The notes: a model not told the origin generated them from the sequence alone. Counted from the first letter of the stretch, positions 21,293 to 33,545 are shown. The stretch: DNA of 64,000 nt from Ryuthela nishihirai (GCA_038380435.1 JAWZYU010000011.1:85598501-85662500); one strand, 5' to 3'. Numbers and translations are program-made.

Positions 21293-22149
21293 AAGCACTG
21301 TGCAAAGGGGGATCCGTGGAATGGCATGATACTACTCACCCTCTTCCCCCACCTCTTTCCTCTTTCGCGACTCTATATGATATACTTCTAATAAAGTCTG
21401 ATAAATAAGTAGTAGAGTGAGGCAATCATGAGGTTTGTTTTGAAATCCAGTCTCTACACCCTCATTCCCCACCTCTTTCCTCTTTCGCGACTCTATATAA
21501 TGTACTTCTAATAAAGTCTGATAACTAAGTAGTAGAGTGGGGCAATCATGAGGTTTGTTTTGAAATCCAGTCTCTACACCCTCATCCCCCACCTCTTTCC
21601 TCTTTCGCGACTCTATGTGATGTACTTCTAATAAAGTCTGATAACTAATTAGTAGAGTGAGGTAATCATGAGGTTTGTTTTGAAATCCAGTCTCTACACC
21701 CTCATCCCCCACCACTTTCCTCTGTCGCGACTCTATGTGATGTACTTCTAATAAAGTCTGATAACTAAGTAGTAGAGTGAGGAAATCATGAGGTTTCTTT
21801 TGAAATCCAGTCTCTGCACCATGATCCACCACCTCATTCCTCTTTCGCGACTCTATGTGATGTACTTCTAATAAAGTCTGATAACTAAGTAGCAGAGTGA
21901 GGCAATCATGTGGTTTCTTTTGAAATCCAGTCTCTACAAACTCATCCCCCACCTCTTTCCTCTTTCGTGACTCTATTTGATGTACTTCTAATAAAGTCTG
22001 ATAACTAAGTATTAGAGTGAGGCAATCATGAGATTTCTTTTGAAATCCAGTCTCTACATCCTCATCCCCCACCCCTCTCCTCTTTCGCGACTATATATGT
22101 TGTACAACCTCATCCCCCACCTCTTTCCTCATTCGCGACCCTATGTGAT

Positions 22150-22258
22150 GTAAATGATAAATAAATACCCCCTTAAGCAGCTGCTTGCCACAGAGGTCTG
22201 ACAGGAACCTGTCAGTATATATGCCAAAGTATAAGATCTGAGAGGATGGTAGAACCTT
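22150..22258 (-). repeat. SINE family 2 fragment carried in the satellite (copy 3)
   Basis: Same truncated SINE segment and satellite breakpoints as the copies at 5,985 and 10,330. It begins GATAAATAAATACCCCC and ends GGTAGAACC, immediately followed by TTACTTCTAATAAAG. Confidence 0.85.
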
Positions 22259-24211
22259 ACTTCTAATAAAGTCTGATAATTAAGTGGTAGAATGAGGCAA
22301 TCAAGAGGTTTCTTTTGAAATCAAGTCTCTACACCCTGATGCCCCACTTCTTTCCTCTTTCACGACTCTATGTGATGTATTTCTATTAAATTCTGATAAC
22401 TAAGTACTAGAGTGAGGCAATCATGAGGTTTCTTTCGAAATCCAGTCTCTGTACCCTCATCCCCCACCTCTTTCGCGACTCCATATGATGTACTTCTAAT
22501 AAAGTCTGATAACTAAGTAGTAGAGTAAGGCAATCAAGAGGTTTCTTTTGAAATCCAGTCTCTACACCCTCATCCGCCACCTCTTTCCTCTTTCGCGACT
22601 CCATATGATGTACTTCTAATAAAGTCTGATAACTAAGTAGTAGAGTGAGGCAATCAAGAGGTTTCTTTTGAAATCCAGTTTCTACACCATCATCCCCCAC
22701 CTCTTTCCTCTTTCTCGAATCTACGTGATGTACTTCTAATAAAGTCTGATAACTAAGTATTAGAGTGAGTCAATCATGAGGTTTCTTTTGAAATCCAGTC
22801 TCTACATCTTCTTTCCCCACCTCTTTCCTCTTTCGCGACTCTATGTGATGTACTAATAATTAAGTCTGATAACTAAGTATTAGAATGAGGCAATCATAAG
22901 GTTTCTTTTGAAATCCAGTCTCTACACCCTCATCCCCCACCTCTTTCCTCTTTCGCGTCTCTATGTGTAGTACTTCTAATAAAATCTGATTAGCAAGTAG
23001 TAGAGTGAGGCAATCACGAGATTTCTTTTTAAATCCAGTCTCTACACCCTCATCCTCCACTTCTTTCCTCCTTCGCGACTCTATCTGATATACCTCTAAT
23101 AAAGTCTGATAACTGAATAGTAGAGTGAGACAATCATGAGGTTTCGTTTGAATGCCAGTCTCTACACCCTCTTCCCCCACCTCTTTCCTCTTTCGTGACT
23201 CTATGTGATGTACGTCTAATAAAGTCTGATAACTAAGTACTAGAGTGAGGCAATCATGAGTTTTCTTTTGAAATCCAGTCTCTACAACCTCATCCCCCAC
23301 CCCTTTACTCTTTCGCGACTCTATGTGATGTACTTCTAATAAAGTCTGATAACTAAGTACTAGAGTGAGGCAATCCTGAGGTTTGTTTTGAAATCCAGTC
23401 TCTACACCCTCATACCCCACATATTTCCTCTTTCGTGACTCTATGTGATGTAATTCTAATAAAGTCTGATAACTAAGTAGTAGCGTGAGGGAATCATGAG
23501 GTTTCTTTTGAAATCCAGTCTCTACACCCTCATCCCACACCTCTTTCCTATTTCGCGACTCCATGTGATGTACTTCTAATAAAGTTTGATAACTAAGTAG
23601 TAGAGTGAGGCAATCATGAGGTTTCTTTTGAAATCCAGTCTCTAAACCCTGATGCCCCACCTCTTTCCTCTTTTGCGACTCCATGTGATGTACTTCTAAC
23701 AAAGTCTGATTACTAAGTAGTAGAGTGAGGCAATCATGTGGTTTGTTTTGAAATCCAGTCTCTACACCCTCATCCCCCACCTCTTTCCTCTTTCGTGACT
23801 CTATGTGATGTACTTCTAATAAAGTCTGATAACTAAGTAGTAGAGTGAGGCAATGATGAGGTTTCTTTTGAAATCCTGTCTCTACACCCTCTTCTCCCAC
23901 CTCTTTCCTCTTTCCTATGTGATGTACTTCTAATAAAGTCTGATAACTAAGTAGTAGAGTGAGGCATTCTAGAGATTTCTTTTGAAATCCGGTCTCTACA
24001 CCCTCATCCCCCACCTCTTTCCGCTTTCGCGACTCTATGTGATGTACTTCTAATAAAGTCTGATAACTAAGTAGTAGAGTGAGGCAATCATGAGGTTTCT
24101 TTTGAAATCCAGTCTCTGCACCATGATCCACCACCTCTTTCCTCTTTCGCGACTCTATGTTATGTAGAACCTCATCCCCCACCTCTTTCCTCATTCGCGA
24201 CCCTATGTGAT

Positions 24212-24320
24212 GTAAATGATAAATAAATACCCCCTTAAGCAGCTGCTTGCCACAGAGGTCTGACAGGAACCTGTCAGTATATATGCCAAAGTATAAGATC
24301 TGAGAGGATGTTAGAAACTT
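24212..24320 (-). repeat. SINE family 2 fragment carried in the satellite (copy 4)
   Basis: Nearly identical to copy 3, with the preceding satellite also shared (CCTCATTCGCGACCCTATG). The 22.1 and 24.2 kb regions therefore form a higher-order duplication of about 2 kb. Confidence 0.85.
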
Positions 24321-26107
24321 ACTTCTAATAAAGTCTGATAACTAAGTGGTAGAATGAAGCAATCAAGAGGTTTCTTTTGAAATCAAGTCTCTACACCCTG
24401 ATGCCCCACTTCTTTCCTCTTTCACGACTCTATGTGATGTACTTCTATTAAATTCTGATAACTAAGTACTAGAGTGAGGCAATCATGAGGTTTGTTTCGA
24501 AATCCAGTCTCTGTACCCTCATCCCCCACCTCTTTCGCAACTCCATGTGATGTACTTCTAATAAAGTCTGATAACTAAGTAGTAGAGTGAGGCAATCATG
24601 TGGTTTCTTTTGAAATCCAGTCTCTACACCGTCATCCACCACCTCTTTCCTCTTTCTATGTTTTGTACTTCTAATAAAGTCTGATAACTGAAAAGTAGAG
24701 TGAGGTAATCATGAGGTTTCTTTTGAAATCCAGTCTCTATACCTTGATGCCCCACCTCTTTCCTCTTTCGCGACTCCATGTGATGTACTTCAAATAAAGT
24801 CTGATATCTAAGTAGTATAGTGAGGAAATCATGTGGTTTCTTTTGAAATCCAGTCTCTACACCCTCATCCCCTACCTCTTTCCTCTTTCGTGACTCTATG
24901 TGATGTACTTCTAATAAAGTCTGATAACTAAGTATTAGAGTGAGGCAATCATGAGGTCTCTTTTGAAATCCACTCTCTACATCCTCATCCCCCACCTCTT
25001 TCCTCTTTGGCGACTCTATGTGATGTACGTCTAATAAAGTCTGATAACTAAGTATTAGAGTGAGGCAATCATGAGGTCTCTTTTGAAATCCAGTCTCTAC
25101 ATCCTCATCCCCCACCTCTTTCCTCTTTCCTATGTGATGTACTTCTAATAAAGTTTGATAACTAAGTAGTAGAGTGAGGCAATCATGAGGTTTGTTTAGA
25201 AATCCAGTCTCTACACCCTCATCCCCCACCTCTTTCCTCTTTCGTGACTCTATGTGATGTACTTCTAATAAAGTCTGATAACTAAGTATTAGAGTGAGGC
25301 AATGATGAGGTTTCTTTTGAAATCCTGTCTCTACACCCTCTTCTCCCACCTCTTTCCTCTTTCCTATGTGATGTACTTCTAATAAAGTCTGATAACTAAA
25401 AATTAACTAACATAGTAGAATGAGGCAATCATGAGGTTTGTTTTGAAATCCAGTCTCTACACCCTCATCCCCCACCTCTTTCCTCTTTCGTGACTCTATG
25501 TGATGTACTTCTAATAAAGTCTGATAACTAAGTATTAGAGTGAAGCAATCATGAGGTTTCTTTTGAAATCCTGTCTCTACACCCTCTTCCCCCACCTCTT
25601 TCCTCTTTCGCGACTCTATGTGATGTACTTCTAATAAAGTCTGATAACTAAGTAGTAGAGTGAGGCAATCCTGAGGTTTGTTTTGAAATCCAGTCTCTAC
25701 ACCCTCATACCCCACCTCTTTCCTATTTCGCGACTCTATGTGATGTACTTCTAATAAAGTCTGATAACTAAGTAGTAGAGTGAGGCAATCATGAGGTTTC
25801 TTTCGAAATCCAGTCTCTGTACCCTCATCCCCCACCTCTTTCGCAACTCCATGCGATGTACTTCTAATAAAGTTTGATACCTAAGTAGTAGAGTGAGGCA
25901 ATCATGAGGTTTCTTTTGAAATCCAGTCTCTGCACCCTCATCTCCCACCTCTTTCCTCTTTCGCGACTCTATGTGATGTACTTCTAAAAAAGTCTGGTAA
26001 CTAAGTAGTAGAGTGTGGCGATCAAGAGGTTTCCTTTCAGAGCCTTGACCCACCCTTTCTCCAATGGCACACAGTTTAAATTCAAAATAATTTATTTGAA
26101 GATGAGC

Positions 26108-26473
26108 ATCCATATAAGTGAATGGGAAGCTAACTTCAAAGCTCTGTAACTTCTAAAATAAGTTTTTTTTCTGTTTTGAAAAATGGGATTGCAGATAAAG
26201 ATCTCAATCAAATAAATCAATATCTCGATTTTCAACAATATTCGTTCAGTATTTAATGAGTTATGGAAGTTTTAATAATTAGCGATAACTATACCAGCCG
26301 CAAAAGTTGACTTCAGAAGTTTATTAAAATTTAGTAATAAGTATTGTATCAAAGTGTTTAATAAAATAAGTTTGTATTTTAGGACTTTGTGTAAATAATT
26401 CTTCACGTAAATAAGTTTCTTAACACTGGCATTGCTTCCCATTGACTTAACATAGGGATTGTCCTTAATTTAT
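26108..26473. mobile_element. Short TIR element (MITE-like), family X copy 1
   Basis: The right end (26,433-26,473) reads TTCCCATTGACTTAACATAG and on to GGATTGTCC. Its reverse complement matches the left edge (26,108-26,130, ATCCATATAAGTGAATGGG) and the intact left end of a second copy at 48,658. The interior shares CAATATCTCGATTTTCAAC and TCGTTCAGTATTTAATGAG with that copy. No coding potential. Superfamily unknown; the target-site duplication is not clear. Confidence 0.65.
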
Positions 26474-27019
26474 TGAAACCAGCGTAGTTTAGATGTTTCG
26501 AATTTGACTTCCTATTCACAAATAGATATTTCTTTTATTTCAGTGGCATTTGAGCAGTTACATACCAGAGGGGGAGAGGATTATAAACCGCTCCTCCGAA
26601 TCCTTGTCAGTTTAAATAATTTAAATTTTCTAAGTGAGTCCCCGAAAATCAAAGACTGAAACACGTCAAACTCACCAATGTCCAGAGGCGGACTGGCCCG
26701 ACAGGCTTTCGGGAATTTCCCTGTGAGCCATCTTGCAAATGGCCTATTAGGTGGAAAAACTGGGTTCATGGGCAATTCAATCAAGTAATTTTCTGGGCCT
26801 ATTTTGATCGCCATTCAGCTCCTGCCAACCTTTCCCTCATTGGAATTTCTGAATATAACGCTGCATTTGAGTACTTTATGTGTGTTTATGAGTGTCCGCT
26901 TGATCACTAAATTGCACCATTTTTACAAACCCTAAATGAAATTGATTCAACCAGAAACAGGAAGATTTTGGCAATAAAGTGACCAATAGTTACTTATATT
27001 CTAGTTGTTTTTCACTGGT
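26474..27019. other. Spacer, nothing recognised
   Basis: AT-rich sequence with short frames only. The minus-strand frame at 26,581-26,814 has no recognisable domain and I do not consider it a gene. Confidence 0.45.
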
Positions 27020-27410
27020 CTTTTATCGGTTTGTGCGTTTGTCAAAATAATTCTTCCACCATATCTTTCGAACCCGACGGATAAACTTAATGATTTATGT
27101 GCCAAATGATACCTTGTGTTCCGGGGAGTATCATAGACTATGAAAAAAATTAACCCCCTATAATTTCTTCCTCCCTAAGAAGGGGAATTATGAAAACGAT
27201 TGTTCCTCTGTCTCTCTCGAAAGTAACAATGTATGCGTCAAATGAAAGCTTGTGGCGCGAGGAATGTCATAGGATATAAAATTTTTTACCCCCATGCTTT
27301 CTTTCCCGTTAAAAAAGAGAAAATATGAAAACGATTGTTCAGGATGGATGAACGTTGAATGAGGATGGTCGCAGGAATCAAGGTCAGTTGAAATGCGGAA
27401 TGTCACAGGT
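27020..27410. repeat. Modular direct repeat, copy 1
   Basis: About 390 bp repeated in the same orientation at 28,255-28,655. The repeat is built of smaller modules with a recurring order: CTTTCGAAC, then GTCAAATGAAAGCTTG, then GGAATGTCATAGG, then a C-run, then AAATATGAAAACGATTGTTC. The copy ends with GGATGGTC, AATCAAGGTCAGTTG and AATGCGGAATGTCA. Further single modules lie at 27,430-27,600. No coding potential was seen. Confidence 0.8.
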
Positions 27411-28254
27411 TATACAGATTTCCCCCCCTTCTTCCCTCCATATGAGGGGGAAATATGAAAACGATTGTTCAGTTACATTCTTGAAACGCGAGGGCCGAAC
27501 GTAACAAGAACATCAGATGAAAGCTCGCGAAGTGGAGAATGTTGTGGGCAATAAAACAAAAACATGATTTCTTTCCACTTAAGAAAAGGGAAAATCGTTT
27601 TTCTACCTCTTCTAACACGAAGACACGCAATTTCGATGTAATGTAATGCAAATGTAAGCTTATATGAGGATCCCGTTCTCAACACGGAACGTAATTTAGC
27701 AGGGGGCATAACGAGTTATAGCTGAAATTAAAGCTTGTGACTTGTACTATGTCATGGGATATATCAAACAAAACCTCTCCCTCCGCAAAAAAAAAAAGTA
27801 ACTGGAGATAATTGTTTTTAGGGACAGGAAAAATGTAAATAAATTGAAACGTTTTAAAAATGCTTATCTTTCTATATGCACTCTAAAAATAGAAAATAAA
27901 ACTAAATCACATTGATGATCAATCAGGTATTGAAATATGATATAGGAAATATTCAAAGGAAGACAGGCATTCTTGAAAGAAAAATTTATCCTTTCAAAGA
28001 AAGATAAAGATCTTTATTTGAAATGAAAGCGAATTCAGTGAGTGATTGCACCATCAATATGATTTACTATAATTTTATTCTCTACTTTTTAGGGTGCATA
28101 TAGGAAGATAGATTTTTAAAACATCTTCTACTTAGATTTCGAGTTTTATGAAAACATCAAACTTTCTGTGTTCCCCATAAACAAATCGTCATTTTTCCGA
28201 CTTTGTTTTGTATCTTGGAACCATTTTTAACCTATCATCTTGTTGCTTTTTGCT

Positions 28255-28655
28255 CCTCCTTTGTCGGTTTGTTGATTTTTCAAAATAGTTGGTCTACCGT
28301 AGCTTTCGAACACAACTTTATTGATTTTTATGTCAAATGGAATCTTGTGACGCGGTGAGTGTCATAGGCTGTAAAAATTGATCCCCGTGCTTTCTCTCCC
28401 CCCTATAAAAGGAGAAATATGAAAATCATTGTACCTCCATATCTGCAGAAACACGAGTGCAGAAACTATCAAGCTATGCGTCAAATGAATGCTTGCGACG
28501 GGGAGTGTCATAGGCTACGAAACATTAAACCCGCTGCTTTTCCTCCCCTTTAAGAATGGGAAATGATGAAAACGAGTTCAGGATGGTCAACGTTGAATCC
28601 GGATGGTCACAAGAATCAAGGTCAGTTGGAATGCGGAATGTCATGGGCCACAATC
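28255..28655. repeat. Modular direct repeat, copy 2
   Basis: Diverged counterpart of 27,020-27,410 in the same order: GTCGGTTTGTTGATTTTTC, TAGCTTTCGAACAC, GAGTGTCATAGGCTG, GAAATATGAAAATCATTG, then GGATGGTCACAAGAATCAAG. The pair encloses about 850 bp of AT-rich DNA. Confidence 0.8.
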
Positions 28656-30214
28656 AAAACTCCTTAACCTCAAAATACGTTTCGGACAGAAAAATGTCGT
28701 TGGTGAGAAAGTGAAAACCTTCCTCAAATGTCGCTAAATCTCAATTTATTACTCGTTTTAATTTTTTGAAATTTTCCATTTTAATAATTAAAACGTCATT
28801 TCATCTGAAACATTTAGCAGCAGATTGCTGTTACCGTCGTCCTCAATAATGGATTAAGGATGGAGAGTTCAGAAGGGGCCGGTCTAAGTCGGAAGAGATT
28901 TCACATAACATCCGATAAAGGATATTCTGGATATTCCTTATGATTTGATTTCCTTATGAACAGTTCAATTATTTATACATTGTTTAATAACTTGTAGAGA
29001 TAACTAAATTTATGATATTTCATTTTGGTGATGCATTTCTGCGTTAGAGAGGGAGTCCAAGGCAGTGGAAAGTGAAGAGCCCAGATATCCCTAATTCGTC
29101 ACTGTTCGTTCTTAAACAGCTTTCAAACTGATCGAATCTAAAGGAATCATTGCACCTATCTTCTACACGTATATTTGCTTTTGTAAATGATTTGCTATAA
29201 CAGCTATTGTATTTCAGTTTTCCTTTGGAATAAATTCTTATGACTAACAATGCTGCTGCTAAATGATCCACCTTTAATGAGATTGTTTAAAATCGTAAGT
29301 TGGATAAATTTGATTGGGATCTTTATTTTATCTCCAGAGACATTTTTCCGTTAAAAACTTACCAAAGTTAAAGAGCTTCGAGTGTGTCTTTCCATTAAAA
29401 TAACTTTGAAATGTCCCAGTACTTTTGGTAATATAGTGTTATTGAATGTCGTTTTCACACCGTTTTCAAGAGTTTTACTGATCGCCTTTATTTTAAGTAA
29501 AACAACATTGTTCTTTTTAAAACACGTTGATTTTTTTAAAACTGCTAAACAGCATTCGTCGATCGTCAGAGTCTTCCGATGATAAGGTGTTGTTTACTCT
29601 CTTAGGGAGCAATCTCCCACAATATTGCTTGAGTAAGCCTGAGAAGGAACTCTCATTATCAGTAAAGTTATTCATTCATTCATTCTTAGGTAGCATTGCA
29701 TGAATTGTCTAGTTTAGATATCACTGAAAATATGGAGACAACATAGTGAATACAAAATATATTTATTATCGAGTACTTTTATTAAACTACTATTTATTCC
29801 GATTCCCGCTAATTTACAAATATTTTTGTATAAATTTTATCATTTTAATTTCCTTTCATTGTGATATCTTTCTGTATGAATCTATATTATTTATCTCGAA
29901 TAAAGGTAATTTTATGAACCATATAGAGTAATTTTGTGTTTTAGGATCCTCGATTTGTTAAAACAACATTGAAAAATAATTTATTAGTCAGAAAAGATTT
30001 AATATATTAATAATTTTTATATTAAATAATTAGACTTAATCAGAGTTTAAAACTAATTCATATACATTTAAAAATTTCCATGCGCTCTTTGAAATATCGC
30101 TATAAAAGGGCGGCACTTTTTATCTTGCACACGTGCGACGGCTCCCAGTAGGAGATATATTGATAAAAAATTTCGCTTAGGTAGATTCTTCAGAAATATT
30201 CAGAGTGTCAGACA
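28656..30214. other. AT-rich spacer
   Basis: No supported gene. Small frames such as 29,044-29,271 minus and 29,382-29,582 plus have low-complexity content and no recognisable domain. A short ATTC microsatellite lies near 29,670. Confidence 0.45.
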
Positions 30215-30462
30215 CCTGTGATTACTAGCTTTATAGACTTCAAAAAGGTTTCTGGCTCTATTAATCGCCAAATTTGTTGTTCATTGTGAGATCGTGTGGC
30301 ATACCTGACAAGTTAGCATAAAGAAAGATCTCGGTAATAACACTGAGAAATTTGCGAGAATTGCAAAAGTACTGCATAGCGCGATTGCTGGCGTACAGGA
30401 TTGAAGGATAAACATTGTAATGTAATTAAAAGTGAGGATTATGTCCTAGCTAGGCTGAGAAT
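30215..30462 (+). pseudogene. RTE family A fragments upstream of the main copy
   Basis: 30,215-30,345 is a decayed match to the RT core of the LINE downstream (GACTTCAAAAAGG, ATACCTGACAAGTTAG, ATAACACTGAGA). 30,398-30,462 matches a more 5' part (ACAGGATTGAAGGATAAAC, GAGGATTATGTCCTAGCTAG). The order is scrambled relative to the intact element, so this is an older rearranged copy. Confidence 0.7.
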
Positions 30463-30925
30463 TTTAAATATGTTATAAATAATGGACCTGTAAATGGTAG
30501 CTAGGCGTAAACTGGAAGGAGAGCTGTGTACCAATCCCTAATGATGATGCACAGAACCGGCCAGGTCTAGCACCTAATGTTCGACCCCGCCTTCTTGTGG
30601 TGCAGGCCATTAGTACCTTTCAAAAGAGATATTCTCTTTTGGAAGGGAACGGAAGGGGAGGGCGGCCAGTTCAGTATGGCCTACTGATCTGGTCATCTAT
30701 GGCCACTTTTTTTTTTTTTTTTCAACCCTGCTGAGAAGTGGTAACTTCACAGGGTCCTGGTGCTGACCATTTATACCTACTAGACTGGACTTGTTTATGG
30801 ATTTGAGCTTGATTATTGATCCTGGACTTGCTGCACTGGAGGGGGAGTCTGCCGCTGTGTTTTCTGTTTGCTTCTGGGTTGCCAGCTCTAAGTGAACAGA
30901 GGCATGGGATACCTCATATCAGCTG

Positions 30926-31405
30926 GTGGATAATCCTAATCAGAGGCCATCGCAGGTACCTGAACCTTACTTAGCTAGTTGGGCATCGTCAAGCTTAAAC
31001 TGGAGTAATGTGTCTCAGGCAGGCCATGTGGCTCTTGAAAAAGTACACTTGAATAGGTGGTGCCTGAAGTTCCTACCAGCATCGGTGACTTCAGCCTTTA
31101 GCGGAGGAGGAACAGGTCTTTGCCCCATGCCTGCGATCAGGGGGCTGTTTGATATTGCTGGCCCTACCAATCTCAATAAACCTAATTTCTTTAAAAATCC
31201 TACTAATCATTTTCTTTCTGCAGGAACGTGGAACGTGAGGACATTACATAGAGATTATTCTCTTGATGTCCTCATGCAGGAATTCCAGCGCTATAACCTA
31301 GATATTCTAGGCTTGCAAGAAACCAGATGCACAGGTAAAGGTGAGATACTTAAAAATAACTTTAAATTTCTCTTTACAGGGAGGGAGGATGGAAAGCATC
31401 ACTAA
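30926..31405 (+). pseudogene. RTE polyprotein, N-terminal segment with start of endonuclease
   Basis: 159 codons. The first ~105 residues are a low-similarity leader. The endonuclease starts with GTWNVRTLHRD and continues with LDILGLQETR, the metal-binding Glu motif of the exonuclease-endonuclease-phosphatase fold. The frame ends at a TAA (31,403-31,405) that is in phase with the continuing polyprotein (next codons read GVGLLLS), so it is probably a point-mutated sense codon rather than a true end. Confidence 0.85.
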
Positions 31406-31458
31406 GGCGTGGGTCTACTGCTCAGCAGACATGCTAGTGATGCTCTTCTAGGATATGA

Positions 31459-33531
31459 GTGTGCATTAATGAAAGGTTTCTTACAGCAAAATTTCAGACA
31501 AGCATTAAAGACTTGAATGTTATCTGCTGTTATGCCCCCACTGAGGATGCTGATGAGGATGAGAAGGATAGGTTTTACAGACAACTTCAGGATATTTTTA
31601 ATTCTGTGAAAAAAGGAGATATTACCCTTGTTCTAGGTGACTTCAATGCCAATGCTGGTACTGACTCTGATCTTTGGGGAGGGATGATAGGCCCTTTTGG
31701 TATTGGTAGCTGCAATGGCAATGGGCAACGTCTCCTACAGGTAAGTAAACTCAATGGTTTCAGAATAACTAACACATATTACAAACACCACGACATACAT
31801 AAATACACATGGATTTCACCTGATGGGCTGCATAGGAATATGATTGATTATATATTAATTAACAGAAAATGGGCTAGTTCTGTTAGAAATACCAGGGCAT
31901 ATAGGGGAGCTGAAATTGGATCTGACAATTACCTTGTTAAAAGTGTCTTGCAACTTAAACTTAAAAAGTGTTGTGCTAGGGTTAAAAAAATTACCTTTAA
32001 TACTGAAGCTCTGAAAGACCCAGTTATAGCTAAAGCTTACCCTGATAGATTACGTAGTCATTATGACAGTCATGGTTTGCTTAATACTGAAGTTGAGGAA
32101 GAATGGGGCCATTTTAAACAGGCTTTTTTGGAAACTAACTGTACTCTTTTAGGAAAAAAGGAGCAGAGGAGACAGAATTATTTAAGTGATAAGGCACTTG
32201 AGCTTATTTCAGAAAGCAGGAACTGCAGGAATGTCCTTAATCAGTACCCTACTAGTCCTAATAGAAAGGATTACAAAGAGCTTAATAAACGTGTAAAGCA
32301 TCAGTTAGCTACTGATAAGAATATTTGGCTTGATGGCTTGGCTGACAAAGCTGAGGAAGCAGTTAGGCAGCACAACAGCAGAGAGCTGTACCAGATAGTT
32401 AATGTTTTATGTGGTGGAAAACGGTCAGGCATACAAGGATTGCAGGATAAACAAAGTAAGGTTATAGAAGGTGAGGATTCTGTCATGGCTAGGTGGGTTG
32501 AGCATTTCAGTGATGTTCTAAACAATGTGGTTAGTTCTACTCCCATTGTTTGTAATGATGATAGATGCATTGGCATCTTTAATGTTGGCCCTATAAAACA
32601 ATCTGAAGTTATTTTGGCTATCTCTAAACTTAAACTTCATAAATCCCCAGGGGTAGATGAAATTACTACAGAAATGCTCAGAGCTGGGAATGTTTCGGTT
32701 ACCACTTGGATGACTGAAATTCTGAATATCTTTTATGATAAAGGCATGGTTCCTAAGGATTTTACCAGAGCTATCCCTATTTTCAAAAAAGGTGTTCGCA
32801 GTTCTTGTGATAACTATAGGGATATCAGCCTACTGTCTGTTCCAGATAAAATTCTTTCCATGATTGTGCTTAATAGAATTAAGAATCTGGTTGACAGGCA
32901 ATTGCGTGATGAGCAATGTGGATTCAGAAATGGTAGGGGATGTGTAGATCAGATATTTTCACTCAGTCAGATTCTTGAGAAATGTTTAGAGTTTCAGAAA
33001 CCTTTGGTTGCTAGCTTTGTTGATTTCAAAAAGGCTTTTGACTCTGTTGATCGTCATAATTTGTGGTTGATTGTGAAATCATATGGTATACCAGACAAGT
33101 TAGTTAACATAATGAAAGCTCTCTATAATAACACTGAGTCGTGTGTGAGAGTTGGTAAGGCTTGTAGCAATTGGTTTAGCATTACTTCTGGTGTTCGACA
33201 AGGGTGCATTTTGTCTCCTTTTCTCTTTAGCTTGGTTATTGATTATGTTATGCGAAATTCACTTCAAGAGAAAGATTTTGGCCTTAAATGGGCTGGACAT
33301 ACAAAAAATTCTGATTTAGATTATGCTGATGATTTAGCCCTTTTGGCAAATGATGTTGATGAGATAAACTCTTTCATTCGAGCTGTTGATGTAACTGGTA
33401 GTAGAGTAGGTTTGGTTATAAACAGAGAGAAAACTAAAGTGATGAAAATTGATCAGGCAGGCTGTGATTCAATTAATCTGAATGGTTGCAGTCTTGAGCA
33501 GGTGTCACAGTTTATCTTGGGAGCTATGTAA
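31459..33531 (+). pseudogene. RTE polyprotein, endonuclease C-terminus and reverse transcriptase
   Basis: 690 codons open, joined to the preceding segment by a 1-nt frameshift near 31,458. Endonuclease motifs are GDFNANAGTDSDLWGG, YTWISPDGLHRNMIDYIL and GSDNYLV. Reverse transcriptase motifs follow in order: KSPGVDEITTEML, DEQCGFRNGRGCVDQIF, FVDFKKAFDSVDRHNLW, GVRQGCILSPFLFSLV and the catalytic YADDLALLA. Catalytic Asp residues are intact. The frame is lost by a 1-nt deletion at LGSYVTNN, about 33,520. The product would nick target DNA and copy the LINE RNA. Confidence 0.9.
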
Positions 33532-33545
33532 CAAATAATGGTGAT

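Larger units (their letters stand above)
14128..21336. mobile_element. Foreign 7.2-kb insert in the satellite: putative novel mobile element or DNA-virus remnant
   Basis: The insert interrupts the satellite. The left junction is exact at 14,127/14,128, and satellite resumes at about 21,337 with CACCCTCTTCCCCC. About 43 bp of satellite unit are missing between the two edges and no target-site duplication is evident. Composition differs from both flanks: G-runs, a balanced coding segment and T-runs. It contains a perfect 296-bp palindrome at the left, one intact PC4-like gene, a third copy of the palindrome's outer sequence at 15,860, about 5 kb of repeat-rich non-coding DNA, and at 21,123-21,222 an inverted counterpart of the left terminus. 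No integrase, polymerase, helicase or capsid gene was seen, so autonomy is unlikely. Alternatives are a composite of two nested elements, or an assembly join at the palindrome. Confidence 0.65.
21337..26035. repeat. 120-bp satellite array, right block
   Basis: About 39 units of the same 120-bp satellite as 5,340-14,127. Long minus-strand open stretches again appear (444 codons at 22,860-24,194; 246 and 241 codons elsewhere), broken by indels, including several units that lost GCGACTC and read TTTCCTATGTGATG. The right edge decays into unique sequence at about 26,035 (GGTTTCCTTTCAGAGCC). Interpretation is as for the left block. Confidence 0.95.

Noticed and set aside
5340..26035. CRISPR-like array
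   Set aside because: Units are contiguous 120-bp satellites without unique spacers, in clearly eukaryotic DNA.
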